A stretch of 64,000 nt of DNA from Bythopirellula sp041737835 (GTDB lineage: Bacteria; Planctomycetota; Planctomycetia; Pirellulales; Lacipirellulaceae), in assembly GCA_041737835.1 (NCBI GenBank), contig JBGSQY010000046.1; one strand, given 5' to 3'. The notes beneath the pieces were generated by a model. It was not told where the DNA came from. It was given only the letters and a program-made list of their open reading frames with translations, and did not search any database. This document shows, one piece after another, positions 33,016-41,981 of this stretch; position 1 is the stretch's first letter, and every line of letters begins with the position of its first letter. The translations under genes and the position numbers were made by a program.

Positions 33016-33760
33016 TTTCTTTGGCCTTCTCGTCCTGTTTAAAACGCAAGGCCGCCACGAGCGATTCGCCGTAAACTTCCCAGAGTTCTTGCGGATCGCG
33101 GCTCGTCTTGCGAGGAAGTTCGAGCGTGATAATCGGCTTCTGCAAAGTTTCGCCGACAAATGATCCCAGCGAACCCGGTAGGCCACCAAGTTTCTTGACC
33201 GGAAGTGGACTGACTTTCCCCATCGCCTCGGCCAACGCTTTGGCCGGACCATCGTAATCAATGCACTCCAGCGGTTGGTGGATGCTCACAAGGCGATTCG
33301 GAAAGTAACGCATGATCGCTTGTAAGATGGCCCGCGATTCGGGCTCGGACAGCGGCGTGTCGCCGTGCAACTTCACATCGCCTTCTTTCCAGTTGCCGGC
33401 GGGAAAGTTGCGGTTGAGATCGATTCCACGAGGATTGAATCGCACGTCTGCCGCCATGCCATCGGGATTGGCCACGGGTATGATCACGACCTGTTTGCCG
33501 TCTAATTCTTCAGGGTGAGCTGATAGCCATTCACCAAATGCTGCGACCAATGGCGTACCGGCTGATTCATTGCCGTGGATCGTGGCAATCACCATCAGAA
33601 TGTCAGAACCCGTTCCATAGACTTGGCACTCGATGTCGCGCCCTTCGGCCGAACGTCCGATGATCGATTTTTCGACTTTAAGTTCCACGGCTTCGCAGCA
33701 GACCAAGAAACTCGAATTGACGAACGCAGAAAAAAAGAGGAGTCGGGTCAACGCCATCAA
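33002..33760 (-). CDS. M14 family zinc carboxypeptidase, MpaA-like
   Basis: 252 residues with a signal peptide ending near residue 22. The zinc site is HGNE (H62, E65) plus the later histidine in LVSIHQP, the substrate Arg/Asn are in LNRNFP, and the catalytic Glu is in ITLELP. This set fits murein peptide amidase A and relatives that cleave the gamma-D-Glu-meso-DAP bond. First gene of a three-gene overlapping operon with the beta-lactamase-like hydrolase and the CxxCH protein. Peptidoglycan or peptide turnover in the periplasm is inferred. Confidence 0.85.
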   Translation of the reverse strand: MMALTRLLFFSAFVNSSFLVCCEAVELKVEKSIIGRSAEGRDIECQVYGTGSDILMVIATIHGNESAGTPLVAAFGEWLSAHPEELDGKQVVIIPVANPDGMAADVRFNPRGIDLNRNFPAGNWKEGDVKLHGDTPLSEPESRAILQAIMRYFPNRLVSIHQPLECIDYDGPAKALAEAMGKVSPLPVKKLGGLPGSLGSFVGETLQKPIITLELPRKTSRDPQELWEVYGESLVAALRFKQDEKAKENAKP

Positions 33761-33789
33761 GAAAAGTCCCTTCCAAGTTATTGGGGAAG

Positions 33790-34164
33790 CTAAGCCGAGG
33801 CTTCCACCGCGTGCTCCTGCAAGTCTTCAAGGTCGACGAATTCCAAAGTCGACATGTGCGTCGATTCGAGAACCACGGGCGGGGCCATTCCCGCCTCAAG
33901 GGCTTCTTTCCAGCGTGGGGCGCATAAACACCAGCGATCACCTGGTAGCAAGCCGGGGAACTCATACATTGCGTTGGGGGTGCTGAGATCGTTCCCTACT
34001 GCTTTGGAAAAGGCCAGAAATTCTTCATTCACTTGGACGCACACGGTGTGCAGTCCCAAATCGTCGCGGCCCGTGCGGCAGCAGCCGTCGCGATAAAAAC
34101 CCGTAAGTGGGTCAAGGGAACAAGATTGGAGCTCGGTGCCGAGAACGTTCTTGGGCTGATGCAT
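33790..34164 (-). CDS. DUF2237 family protein
   Basis: 124 residues. It has the conserved DUF2237 layout: NVLGTELQ at the start, DPLTGFYRDGCCRTGRDDLGLHTVC, FLAFSKAVGNDLSTP and the GDRWCLCAPRWKEA segment with Cys residues, followed by APPVVLESTH. The function of the family is unknown; the paired cysteines suggest metal or redox chemistry. It precedes the peptidase operon by 29 bp on the same strand. Confidence 0.88.
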   Translation of the reverse strand: MHQPKNVLGTELQSCSLDPLTGFYRDGCCRTGRDDLGLHTVCVQVNEEFLAFSKAVGNDLSTPNAMYEFPGLLPGDRWCLCAPRWKEALEAGMAPPVVLESTHMSTLEFVDLEDLQEHAVEASA

Positions 34165-34326
34165 AGTGAAACCTTGGCTGCGAAAAATCGCGATTGATAA
34201 CTAGTTACTTCCGCCAATTTAATCACCGGTTACAAGCAAAGCCAGTCGCCCCATTCCTTTTAGGGCTCAGATGATTATTATGAGGCTCCTGGCGGCGTTT
34301 TATCGTGATCTTCTGAGAGCGTGATT

Positions 34327-35349
34327 ATGGCACTCCGTAAATTGAAAACCGTCGCCGAAGCCATTCCCTACGGGGTTTCCTACGCTTGGTTAAAATACCA
34401 GATCCGCTCGCCCGAGCCGCTCCATGAGGAGGCCATCTGGCAAGAAATTACCCGGCCCCTGCCCCCTGCGATTCAATTTGTCCGAGATCATTGGCCCTTG
34501 CGGCCACTCCGTTGGGCCCTGCTGCATGCCAAAATGAAGCAGGATCACGTGCTTGGCATCTCCGAGCATTACGACGTTTCGAATGAGTTTTACAAACTCT
34601 TCTTGGATAAAAAGTACATGTTCTACACATGTGCCGATTTTCTGCGCGGCGGAGATGAGACCATCGAAGAGGCCCAACAGAATAAAGCCGACTACATTTT
34701 AAGATTAATCGATCCCAAGCCGGGCGAGAAAATTCTGGAACTCGGTTGCGGTTGGGGGGCTATGCTCAAACGCATCTACGAGCATACCGGCGACAAGCAG
34801 AATCTTTATGGGTTGACGCTATCGAAGGAACAAGTGGCCTATAACATCGATAATAATGGCTTTAATGTGAAGTTCGACGACTTTATCACTTGCGATTATG
34901 AGCCGAATTCCTACGACGCGATTTACTCGATTGGTTCTTTTGAGCACGTAAGGCCAAATGAACTAGCACCACTCTCAAAGAAAATTTACGCTGCCCTAAA
35001 ACCCGGCGGCCGCGCGGTCCACCATTTTTTCTGCCGCGTTCCGCCCCATTTGTTCGCGACGGCGATTTGCTCTCAGATCTATTTCCCTGGATCAATCGGC
35101 AGCACCTATAAGGAGCATCTAGACGCATTTGAAGGTGCGGGCTTCAGGGTCGCGCATCGTTCGATTCACGACTATCGCCCGACCCTGCGGGCTTGGTTCG
35201 ACAATCTGGTTGCCAACCGCGAGCGAGCCCTGCAACTGGTCGATGTCGAAACTTATAATCGCTATGTGACGTTCTTCCCGTCGTCGTGGCGGTATTTTAA
35301 CGACGGTTATGGAATGCTCGTCCGCTGGGTTTTAAGAAAACCCGCGTGA
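34327..35349 (+). CDS. Cyclopropane-fatty-acid synthase-like methyltransferase
   Basis: 340 residues from ATG 34327 (a GTG at 34321 is also in frame). The SAM motif is ILELGCGWG (136-144) and the ISEHYDVSNEFYKLFLD stretch before it is the hallmark of CFA/mycolic-acid cyclopropane synthases, as are MFYTCADF and SIGSFEHV. Such enzymes alkylate double bonds of membrane lipids. The N-terminal part is shorter and less similar to bacterial Cfa, and the C-terminal end YFNDGYGMLVRWVLRKP suggests membrane contact. Exact product unknown. Confidence 0.82.
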   Translation: MALRKLKTVAEAIPYGVSYAWLKYQIRSPEPLHEEAIWQEITRPLPPAIQFVRDHWPLRPLRWALLHAKMKQDHVLGISEHYDVSNEFYKLFLDKKYMFYTCADFLRGGDETIEEAQQNKADYILRLIDPKPGEKILELGCGWGAMLKRIYEHTGDKQNLYGLTLSKEQVAYNIDNNGFNVKFDDFITCDYEPNSYDAIYSIGSFEHVRPNELAPLSKKIYAALKPGGRAVHHFFCRVPPHLFATAICSQIYFPGSIGSTYKEHLDAFEGAGFRVAHRSIHDYRPTLRAWFDNLVANRERALQLVDVETYNRYVTFFPSSWRYFNDGYGMLVRWVLRKPA

Positions 35350-35439
35350 CAGCATCCGCAAATTTCGGCCTAGATGGATAATCTTCAATTTAAGCGGTAA
35401 ACTGCTTCTCCTAGGGCTAAAATTCAGGGGTTAAACCCG

Positions 35440-36678
35440 ATGCCGAAAGTAATCTGCGCAATTCTATTCGCTATAGGTTCGCTCGCAATCTCAACCGGTC
35501 GTGCGACCGATTTCAGTTTGACGGCAACGATTGGCGGGGCCTTCGATCTCGATTTTAACCCTATATCGATCGAGACGGCACTTTCGACCGGTGTTCCGGT
35601 CATTTGGCAAGTTGACTTCGCAGTCGCCACGCAGAACCTTTCCTCCGGCGAAGCCGGTTTCGGCAATTTAGGTTTCAGCGTCAGTTTTCAGAATGCTTCC
35701 GACGCCTTTGATTTAGGCTGGCAACCAAGAGATGCGAGCAATTCCCTAGATCCGTGGGGCAGCAATGGCTCGCTCTTTGCCTTCAATCTCGATGCAGGGC
35801 CTTCCAGTGCCGACGAACATGGGATTTTGGTATCCATCGCGCCGGGCGTTACCAATCCCAGCGATCCACGCTACCAGATTGGGCAGACACTTGGCAGCCC
35901 CGATCGTGTCGGCTCATTATTTGTTCGCGACGACTTTTTGGAAAATGCTTCGTTATCCATCGACTTAGCAATGTTCGCCTCGAATACCGTCGAAGGTAAG
36001 TTTGCCAACGTGCAAACAGCCTACGGCCAAAACACATTTGTGCTGCCTCGCTTGAATGCGCAGCCATCGCAGTTAGATTTTTCTACGGCGAATGCTCCTC
36101 CTGCTCCCGAACTGCCGCCAACACCTGTCTTCGAGCCGCCGGTTGAAGTTCCCACATCTCCAGAACCAATTACACCAACGACTCCTGAAATCGTCGATCC
36201 CTTCGTGCCCGACGTTCCGCTGGATCAACCTACAGAAGAACCTGCTCAAGATCCAGAAACCACAAATCCTCCCGAGCAGGGTGCGAATGAAGAAGTTGAA
36301 TCGGTTCCCGATATCACCTTACCCATTGATGAGACAGAACAAATTATTGACGAGATCGTTATGAGGCCATTCCCAATGCCGATCTTAACGTGGCCTTGGC
36401 TGGATTACCCTCTTACAGACTGCTGTACGCTTAGTTTGATCGACTACGTCAATGACTACAGCCCAATCGACATCGCGGAAATTGCTCTTTTCGATGATTT
36501 GTCAGAGCTGTCTTTCTTCAACAACGACATTAGTATCGGCGATTTGGCGTATACGTTTAGTTCGACTGCTTATGATCGTTTGCATACAAATTTGCAGATC
36601 AATGTTCCTGAGCCAGCATCAATTGTCTTTGTCTTTGCTTTTTTGCTTGGTGCGGGTAGACTGCCTAAGAGATCCTAG
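35440..36678 (+). CDS. PEP-CTERM surface protein, paralogue 1
   Basis: 412 residues. Signal peptide (MPKVICAILFAIGSLAIS), then a beta-rich domain beginning ATDFSLTA, with IWQVDFAV and GFGNLGFSVSF blocks shared with the next gene. A Pro/Glu/Thr-rich spacer occupies about residues 220-310. The C-terminus is VPEP plus a hydrophobic helix and a short basic end (RLPKRS), the PEP-CTERM sorting signal recognised by an exosortase. A FemAB-like gene at 61.5 kb fits a PEP-CTERM system in this genome; no exosortase gene is in the window. Confidence 0.85.
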   Translation: MPKVICAILFAIGSLAISTGRATDFSLTATIGGAFDLDFNPISIETALSTGVPVIWQVDFAVATQNLSSGEAGFGNLGFSVSFQNASDAFDLGWQPRDASNSLDPWGSNGSLFAFNLDAGPSSADEHGILVSIAPGVTNPSDPRYQIGQTLGSPDRVGSLFVRDDFLENASLSIDLAMFASNTVEGKFANVQTAYGQNTFVLPRLNAQPSQLDFSTANAPPAPELPPTPVFEPPVEVPTSPEPITPTTPEIVDPFVPDVPLDQPTEEPAQDPETTNPPEQGANEEVESVPDITLPIDETEQIIDEIVMRPFPMPILTWPWLDYPLTDCCTLSLIDYVNDYSPIDIAEIALFDDLSELSFFNNDISIGDLAYTFSSTAYDRLHTNLQINVPEPASIVFVFAFLLGAGRLPKRS

Positions 36679-36701
36679 CAATCTCTGTGGGAGTTGATGC
36701 T

Positions 36702-37448
36702 ATGCGAAACTTGGTTGTGCTAAGCTTGGCAATACTGATATGCCAAGCAACGCTTGTGGATGCTACCGACTTTTCGCTTTTCGCCGAGACAACCTCGGCC
36801 TACATCTTACCGGAATATGAGCCAATTTCGCTTGACGATGCCGTGCACTCGTCTGAGTCAATCCTTTGGCAAATTGATTTCAGCATCATGGTGGAAGATG
36901 TTTCGCCAAGTGAGATGGGATTTGGAACACTTACATTTGACATTAACCTAGTTAATGCCCTTGATTCCCAAAGTATTGGTTGGGTTGGAGAATATTATCA
37001 TACGGAAGTCGGTTTTACTCGATACCAAGGATTTGCGTATAATGTTGATTCAGGCGTCGACGTGATGGATTTACGCGACATTTATCTTGAAATTGGCTAT
37101 GTCTATCCTCCGGTAGGTGGCCGTAATCGGTTAGGCCTAAATGAAAATTATGGTAAGCTACTGATAGGTTCGATTTACATTCAAGATATTGCCGGTGCGG
37201 TGTCATCGATATCGGTAGACAATGTCTTGTTCTCGGCGATTCGATATGATGAAACTTTTGTCACACCGCCTCAATCTGCCCAGGGTCAAAGTGTCTTATA
37301 CCTTCCCAGTACACTGGGCGGATCGAGATTGATACACGTTTCAACCGCTATCCCTGAGCCGCACTCGCTCACACTATTTCTCCTGGCCGCAATCACTCGG
37401 CTTCTTGGGCGACGTACTCCAATTTGCTTGCCTGCTAGACGCATGTGA
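36702..37448 (+). CDS. PEP-CTERM surface protein, paralogue 2
   Basis: 248 residues from ATG 36702 (GGGAG about 12 nt upstream). Signal peptide, then ATDFSLFA, ILWQIDFSI and MGFGTLTFDINLVNAL blocks that match the preceding gene at the same spacing, so the two arose by tandem duplication. It lacks the Pro-rich spacer. The C-terminal sorting signal is IPEP, a hydrophobic helix and RR, with about 10 further residues. Base composition is more AT-rich than the first copy. Confidence 0.82.
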   Translation: MRNLVVLSLAILICQATLVDATDFSLFAETTSAYILPEYEPISLDDAVHSSESILWQIDFSIMVEDVSPSEMGFGTLTFDINLVNALDSQSIGWVGEYYHTEVGFTRYQGFAYNVDSGVDVMDLRDIYLEIGYVYPPVGGRNRLGLNENYGKLLIGSIYIQDIAGAVSSISVDNVLFSAIRYDETFVTPPQSAQGQSVLYLPSTLGGSRLIHVSTAIPEPHSLTLFLLAAITRLLGRRTPICLPARRM

Positions 37449-37534
37449 TTTACTGCGTACAATCGTGACTTTAACGATCCATCGACCGCAGGCGGGAGCC
37501 AGCGGATCCACTTGCATTGAATCCAGGCTAGACC

Positions 37535-37816
37535 ATGTTCAAAGTCAACGAATACTTCGACGGTAAAGTTAAATCCATTGCGTTTCAAACTAAGACCTTG
37601 CCCGCGACCGTGGGAGTGATGGCCGTTGGAGAATACGAATTTGGCACGAGTCAAAAGGAAGTCATGACAGTTGTCAGCGGCCAACTGACCGTTAAACTGC
37701 CTGGCAGCGATCAGTGGCAAGATTTCCCCGCGGGAAAGTCATTCATCGTGGCCGCGAATGAAAAATTTCAGCTCAAGGTTGCCGAGGAAACGGCCTACCT
37801 CTGTACCTACGAGTGA
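37535..37816 (+). CDS. ppnP: Pyrimidine/purine nucleoside phosphorylase
   Basis: 93-residue single-domain cupin of the PpnP (YaiE, DUF1255) family, which phosphorolyses several nucleosides. The start MFKVNEYFDGKVKSIAF, the TVGVMAVGEYEFGT strand pair, EVMTVVSGQLTVKLPG and the final SYxCxY-type end (TAYLCTYE) match the family from end to end. Its 3' end overlaps the convergent DUF2071 gene by 10 bp. Confidence 0.93.
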   Translation: MFKVNEYFDGKVKSIAFQTKTLPATVGVMAVGEYEFGTSQKEVMTVVSGQLTVKLPGSDQWQDFPAGKSFIVAANEKFQLKVAEETAYLCTYE

Positions 37817-38535
37817 GCGATCGTACTGCCCGGATACACGGCAACGGCCGATCCTTCGGCGAGAAAGACTGATTTTGGTGGTGGAGTTAAGCATTCGTTG
37901 AATACCGAGCCATAAACACTTCCAACATCACAGCAAAACTCCGCGTTTGCAGCCAACGAAACCCGCCACGGCGGATGCTCCACGCGATATTCACTTGTTC
38001 GTCCATCGCGACGCGCAGTGTAGCCCCAATAGTGTTCGGTGATGAATTCTTCCAAACTACCTACCGCTAGAATTGTTGGAGGCGAGAGTTTGCTAACCTC
38101 CAACCGATGCAAACCGCGAGCATCGTTCCAGGCATATTCAACACGTTTAGGGAGTGAGGTAGATTCGTCCAACTCAATCGTGGATCGCATGGGATGCGCC
38201 ACGAAATTTTCGTCGTAGAGTTTGCGTGCAACCAGTGCGATAGCACGACGGGGGACAATTTCTTTGATAAACGCCACGCCTCTTCGCCAACCCTCGGCTG
38301 CACGATGACGGATATAATAACGCAGGTTCACTTCGGGGAAGTTGCGATGCCAAGGAATTGCCAACCCTCGCACGCGTGTATTGCGGTATAAAAACCCAAC
38401 GATGCTCACAAAGTGCTTGCCGTTGAAATTGTCTAACTCGGTTCCACGGGGCACGAAAGGCGCTAAGATCTTCGGATCGATCTCGTAATTGAGCATCGCC
38501 AGATGGAGCCATTCGGTAGTTAAAAAAGGTTTCAT
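37807..38535 (-). CDS. DUF2071 (YqjF-like) protein
   Basis: 242 residues, soluble. Typical DUF2071 features: a start with TTEWLHLAMLNYEIDP, then GTELDNFNGKHFVSIVGF, RVRGLAIPWHRNFPEVNLRYYI and GVAFIKEIVPRRAIALVAR. The family resembles acetoacetate decarboxylase folds but lacks the catalytic lysine region; function unknown. The 3' end overlaps ppnP by 10 bp. Confidence 0.85.
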   Translation of the reverse strand: MKPFLTTEWLHLAMLNYEIDPKILAPFVPRGTELDNFNGKHFVSIVGFLYRNTRVRGLAIPWHRNFPEVNLRYYIRHRAAEGWRRGVAFIKEIVPRRAIALVARKLYDENFVAHPMRSTIELDESTSLPKRVEYAWNDARGLHRLEVSKLSPPTILAVGSLEEFITEHYWGYTARRDGRTSEYRVEHPPWRVSLAANAEFCCDVGSVYGSVFNECLTPPPKSVFLAEGSAVAVYPGSTIAHS

Positions 38536-38621
38536 GGCGTCGTTGTCAAAGACTACTTGTTCTCCAGCTCTAACCGCACGGATGCTGGTGCTGTAACATA
38601 GAGAGAAACAGGAATCCGATC

Positions 38622-38900
38622 ATGCCCAATCGAGTTGAGATACGCTACTGCCGCCAATGCCGTTGGATGCTCCGTTCGGCGTGGATGGCTCAAGAACTGC
38701 TCACCACATTTGAGGAAGAACTTGGCGAGGTCGCGCTCTGCCCCGGTATCGGCGGAGTTTTTGAAATTCGCGTCAATGACGAACTCGTTTGGTCGCGCGC
38801 GGAGTCAGGGCGTTTCCCAGATATCAAGGAACTGAAGCAGCTCGTGCGGGACAGAGTTTCACCCGAGAAAAACCTAGGTCACAGCGAAAAGAAGGTTTGA
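38622..38900 (+). CDS. SelT/SelW/SelH (Rdx) family selenoprotein-like protein
   Basis: 92-residue thioredoxin-like protein. The N-terminus VEIRYCRQCRWMLRSAW holds the CxxC motif (Cys form, no UGA) at about residues 10-13, and GVFEIRVNDELVWSR and FPDIKELKQLVRD complete the Rdx fold. Probably a redox protein of unknown partner. Confidence 0.88.
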   Translation: MPNRVEIRYCRQCRWMLRSAWMAQELLTTFEEELGEVALCPGIGGVFEIRVNDELVWSRAESGRFPDIKELKQLVRDRVSPEKNLGHSEKKV

Positions 38901-38932
38901 GAGTGCCGAATATCGCTTAATATTAAAACGCT

Positions 38933-39172
38933 TTATTGGCGGACGAATGGTACAAATTCGTCAGCACGCGAGATTCCTTCCGGTAAGACAATCGGATGGA
39001 GGATTTCCCGACCATCGATGGATACAATCAGCGTTGCGCGACCCGGGGACAAACGAGGACAGTCACCAGTGATCATTAGTCCTGAGTTGCCGACGTGAGA
39101 GACGTTTAGTTGGGCACCGTCTTCATAAATAAGTGTTAGCGAAACATCAGTGGAATAACCGGTCGTTGCCAT
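38933..39172 (-). CDS. Small beta-rich protein of unknown function
   Basis: 79 residues, mostly predicted strands (VSLTLIYEDGAQLNVSHV, ATLIVSIDGREILHPIVL) with no cysteine and no signal peptide. Could be a small barrel domain. It converges with the Rdx gene (32-bp gap). No family recognised. Confidence 0.55.
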   Translation of the reverse strand: MATTGYSTDVSLTLIYEDGAQLNVSHVGNSGLMITGDCPRLSPGRATLIVSIDGREILHPIVLPEGISRADEFVPFVRQ

Positions 39173-39215
39173 GATGTACGATAATAAGTTGCTTTTTGAG
39201 AACGTGCTTAACTAA

Positions 39216-39731
39216 TGCAAGCGTAAGGGTGCAGAGGTTGAGCGTCAAGACAGCCTGGGCCATGGCTCCGACGGCGCTGTTTGGAAGACTTCGATCCCCT
39301 CCGCAGTTAAAGCATTCTACAAACAAGCGAATTACGAAATCGAGTTAGAATGTTATCAAAGGTTGAAACAAGCAGGAGTAAACAAAATCCATGGTTTCAA
39401 CATCCCCATGCTTGAAGGTTTCGATGACACATTACGAGTGATTGAAATTACCTTTGTAAGATCGCCTTATTTTCTTGACTTTGGAAAAGCAACCACTGAC
39501 GATCGGCGTAAAGAATATCGCGATCCTCAATTTCTCGCCAAAGCCATTCATTCATGGCAACAAGATTTCGGGGCTAAATGGAAAGAGGTTGCGGCGGTTA
39601 TTCATTACCTCAAAGACAAACACGAGATACTGTATTTAGATCCGCGACGTGGAAACGTCAATTTCGGTGATGCTGACGATGATGATGATTGGCTAGCCGA
39701 GCCTGGGATTGATTATTCAGAATACGAATAA
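39216..39731 (+). CDS. Kinase-fold-like protein without a visible start codon
   Basis: In the frame ending at 39731 the sequence reads LGHGSDGAVWKT and SAVKAFYKQANYEIELECYQRL, equivalent to the glycine loop, the lysine strand and the C-helix of a protein-kinase fold; later LDFGKATTD (DFG-like) and YLDPRRGNVNF (catalytic-loop-like order) follow. The only ordinary start in frame is TTG 39363, which would remove the ATP-binding half. The frame is open from 39216 but has a TAA just before and no ATG/GTG/TTG. Either a rare start (CTG 39255) is used or the 5' end is decayed. The acidic tail is DADDDDDW. Confidence 0.5.
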   Translation, partial: CKRKGAEVERQDSLGHGSDGAVWKTSIPSAVKAFYKQANYEIELECYQRLKQAGVNKIHGFNIPMLEGFDDTLRVIEITFVRSPYFLDFGKATTDDRRKEYRDPQFLAKAIHSWQQDFGAKWKEVAAVIHYLKDKHEILYLDPRRGNVNFGDADDDDDWLAEPGIDYSEYE

Positions 39732-39782
39732 CTCTCTAGCCCCGCGTGGCGAGCTAAAAGTAGTGAACAGAGATTGTACCTG

Positions 39783-41681
39783 CTAATCGTTTTCTTCTTC
39801 CTCTTCCACAACACCCATTTCCAATTGCCGCATCTTGCGATAGAGATTCGAGCGGTGCAGCCCGAGTCGTTTGGCGGCCTTACTCATATTGCCGTTTGCT
39901 TTCTCGATGGTTTGCTTGATGAATTTCTGCTGAAAATCGTGCGTTGCCGCGGCGAGAGTAGCATTGAAGTCAAATTGCAATGTGTCGCTGACCGCGCCAG
40001 CATTGATAAAGGCCAACTCCTCGGCTTCGATGCGATCGCCCGACGTCAGATATGCCAAGCGTTCCATAAGGTTGCGCAGTTCGCGAATATTGCCAGGCCA
40101 GGCGTGCTCCAAAAGTCGTTTCTTGGCTGCGATTGTGAACTGAGGGCGATTGCGGCCCATGTTGCGACAAAAGGAATCAAGAAAATAATCGGCTAGCAGA
40201 AAGACATCTTCTCCACGTTCACGCAGCGGTGGTAATTCGAGACTTACCACATTAAGACGGAAGAACAAATCCTCGCGGAACCGCTTTTCGCGGACCATCT
40301 TGCCCAAATCTTGATTGGTCGCTGCCAGGATTCGCACCTCGGTGTAAATCGGTTGCGAGCCACCCACACGGACGACAGTTTTGTCTTCCAGCACGCGGAG
40401 TAATTTTGCTTGGCCGCTCAAGCTCATGTCGCCGATTTCATCAAGAAATAATGTTCCTCCTGAAGCCAGCTCGAACTTCCCTTGGCGAGTTTCTCGGGCA
40501 TCGGTGAACGCACCTTTTTCATGACCAAAGAGTTCACTTTCAAGCAACGTTTCAGTAAGAGCCGCACAATTGACGGCTATAAACGGCTGCTCTCGGCGAC
40601 GGCTCAAATAGTGAATCGATCTCGCGACCACCTCCTTACCCGTGCCATTTTCGCCCAGTATAAGAATTGCCAAGTCGGTATCGGCGATCCGACGAATCGT
40701 GGAACGGAGTGCCCCGATGGCTGGACTTTCGCCGATGAGTTGCAATCCCCCCGCGGCTTCCTCAACCATTTGTTGATGTTTGGTGAGCAAATCCTCCCAT
40801 TGCTGAGTGCTCTCAAGCGCAACGGCCGCGTGAGTTGCTAGTTCTGTCAGCGCCTGCTCATCATCGTCTGTGAACAAGCCATTTTTCTTGTTAAGGACTT
40901 CAAACGCCCCTAAGCATTGGCCAGGAGGTGATATCAGAGGTACACAAAGTAAGGTTTTGGTTGTGTAGCCGGTTTCTTTGTCGATCACGCGGGCAATTTT
41001 GTCGTCATCGACACCGCCACCCACGCGGCGCGGTTCACGCGATTCGACAACTTGGCCAACGATCCCCGTGTTCTCGGGGATGCGTAGTTCCCCACCCTTT
41101 TTGATGCCAAGAGCGGGCCTTCCCACGAGCATTTTGTTCGGCTTATCCCAAAGAAAGATGCTGGCCCGATCGGCTCCTAACAATTCCGTCGCCGCTTGAG
41201 CCATCGCTTTGAGCAATGACTCCATGCAATCGGATTGCCCCCAGGTATGGGTGATCTCCAAAATTTTCTGGAGTCGAAGGATGCGTTGGGTACGCTGCTG
41301 TTGTTCGTCGACAATTTTTAGGGCCGCGGAAAAGTTTCCAAGCAAATCTTTGAAATCGTTGTTCGCAAGATTGCCGCGTATCAGCATGACTTGCTTTTCA
41401 TCGAGCGGCACGGCGGCAAATTCTTCACTTCGTACCACTCTGAGTTTGTCGAGCGCATCGGCTGCGAGATCAGTGGGTAGCGATCGCGGCATGTCGCCAG
41501 CGCTGCCTAGGACATTCCATTCGGGTGGAATTGATTCGACAACCGCCAACCCATGACTGCCGGTCAATTTGACGAGCCAGGGAAGTGCTTCTTTGACAAA
41601 CTTTTCAACCGAGGAGGCAATGGCAGCTTGCTCTAAGAGAAAGGTCGTAAGCTCTTTATTATTCTTGACTTCTGTTTCCAT
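39783..41681 (-). CDS. Sigma-54-dependent Fis family regulator with GAF domain
   Basis: 632 residues. An N-terminal helical region of unknown type (1-140), GAF sensor domain (about 145-290), AAA+ sigma-54 activation domain with Walker A GENGTGKE (343-350), the sigma-54 contact loop GAFTDA (390-395), and a Fis-type helix-turn-helix (KAAKRLGLHRSNLYRKMR) near the end. It ends in an acidic tail. It activates transcription from -24/-12 promoters in response to a small ligand or redox signal sensed by GAF. A perfect 10-bp palindrome lies 53 bp upstream of its start, possibly its own binding site. No partner kinase is adjacent. Confidence 0.93.
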   Translation of the reverse strand: METEVKNNKELTTFLLEQAAIASSVEKFVKEALPWLVKLTGSHGLAVVESIPPEWNVLGSAGDMPRSLPTDLAADALDKLRVVRSEEFAAVPLDEKQVMLIRGNLANNDFKDLLGNFSAALKIVDEQQQRTQRILRLQKILEITHTWGQSDCMESLLKAMAQAATELLGADRASIFLWDKPNKMLVGRPALGIKKGGELRIPENTGIVGQVVESREPRRVGGGVDDDKIARVIDKETGYTTKTLLCVPLISPPGQCLGAFEVLNKKNGLFTDDDEQALTELATHAAVALESTQQWEDLLTKHQQMVEEAAGGLQLIGESPAIGALRSTIRRIADTDLAILILGENGTGKEVVARSIHYLSRRREQPFIAVNCAALTETLLESELFGHEKGAFTDARETRQGKFELASGGTLFLDEIGDMSLSGQAKLLRVLEDKTVVRVGGSQPIYTEVRILAATNQDLGKMVREKRFREDLFFRLNVVSLELPPLRERGEDVFLLADYFLDSFCRNMGRNRPQFTIAAKKRLLEHAWPGNIRELRNLMERLAYLTSGDRIEAEELAFINAGAVSDTLQFDFNATLAAATHDFQQKFIKQTIEKANGNMSKAAKRLGLHRSNLYRKMRQLEMGVVEEEEEND

Positions 41682-41733
41682 CTCAAAGCCCTGATGACAC
41701 CTCGAATGCGGCGTTTGTAATCAATAAAATAGA

Positions 41734-41756
41734 TACTTAGTCAAAGTGACTAAGTA
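41734..41756. promoter_or_regulatory. Perfect palindrome upstream of the sigma-54 activator gene
   Basis: TACTTAGTCA-AAG-TGACTAAGTA, two perfect 10-bp arms around a 3-nt spacer, in the 300-bp divergent region between the regulator gene and fabI. It is AT-rich and lacks a U-run, so it resembles a dimeric operator more than a terminator. Confidence 0.55.
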
Positions 41757-41981
41757 AACATATCCAGTATGTGTCAAAAAAGCAACGATTGTGCGTCAGT
41801 ATTTTTGGTTGTGTGTATCAAAATGATAAACCCGTGGCGAATGTCGTAGGAAATTGCCCAAATTTCCTGGTTTTAGCCCCCTGTTGGCACTCATGGCTAA
41901 GGTGTTATCCTGCGATGCTGGCTCTTTTGAGCCGCAAATCGAGGCACACACCGGCTAATTCAGTAGGACGAGGACGACGTC

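Noticed and set aside
32149..33261. Longer start for the beta-lactamase-like gene (370 codons)
   Set aside because: The extra 82 codons overlap the M14 gene in another frame and are Arg-rich shadow sequence; ATG 33015 gives a clean signal peptide.
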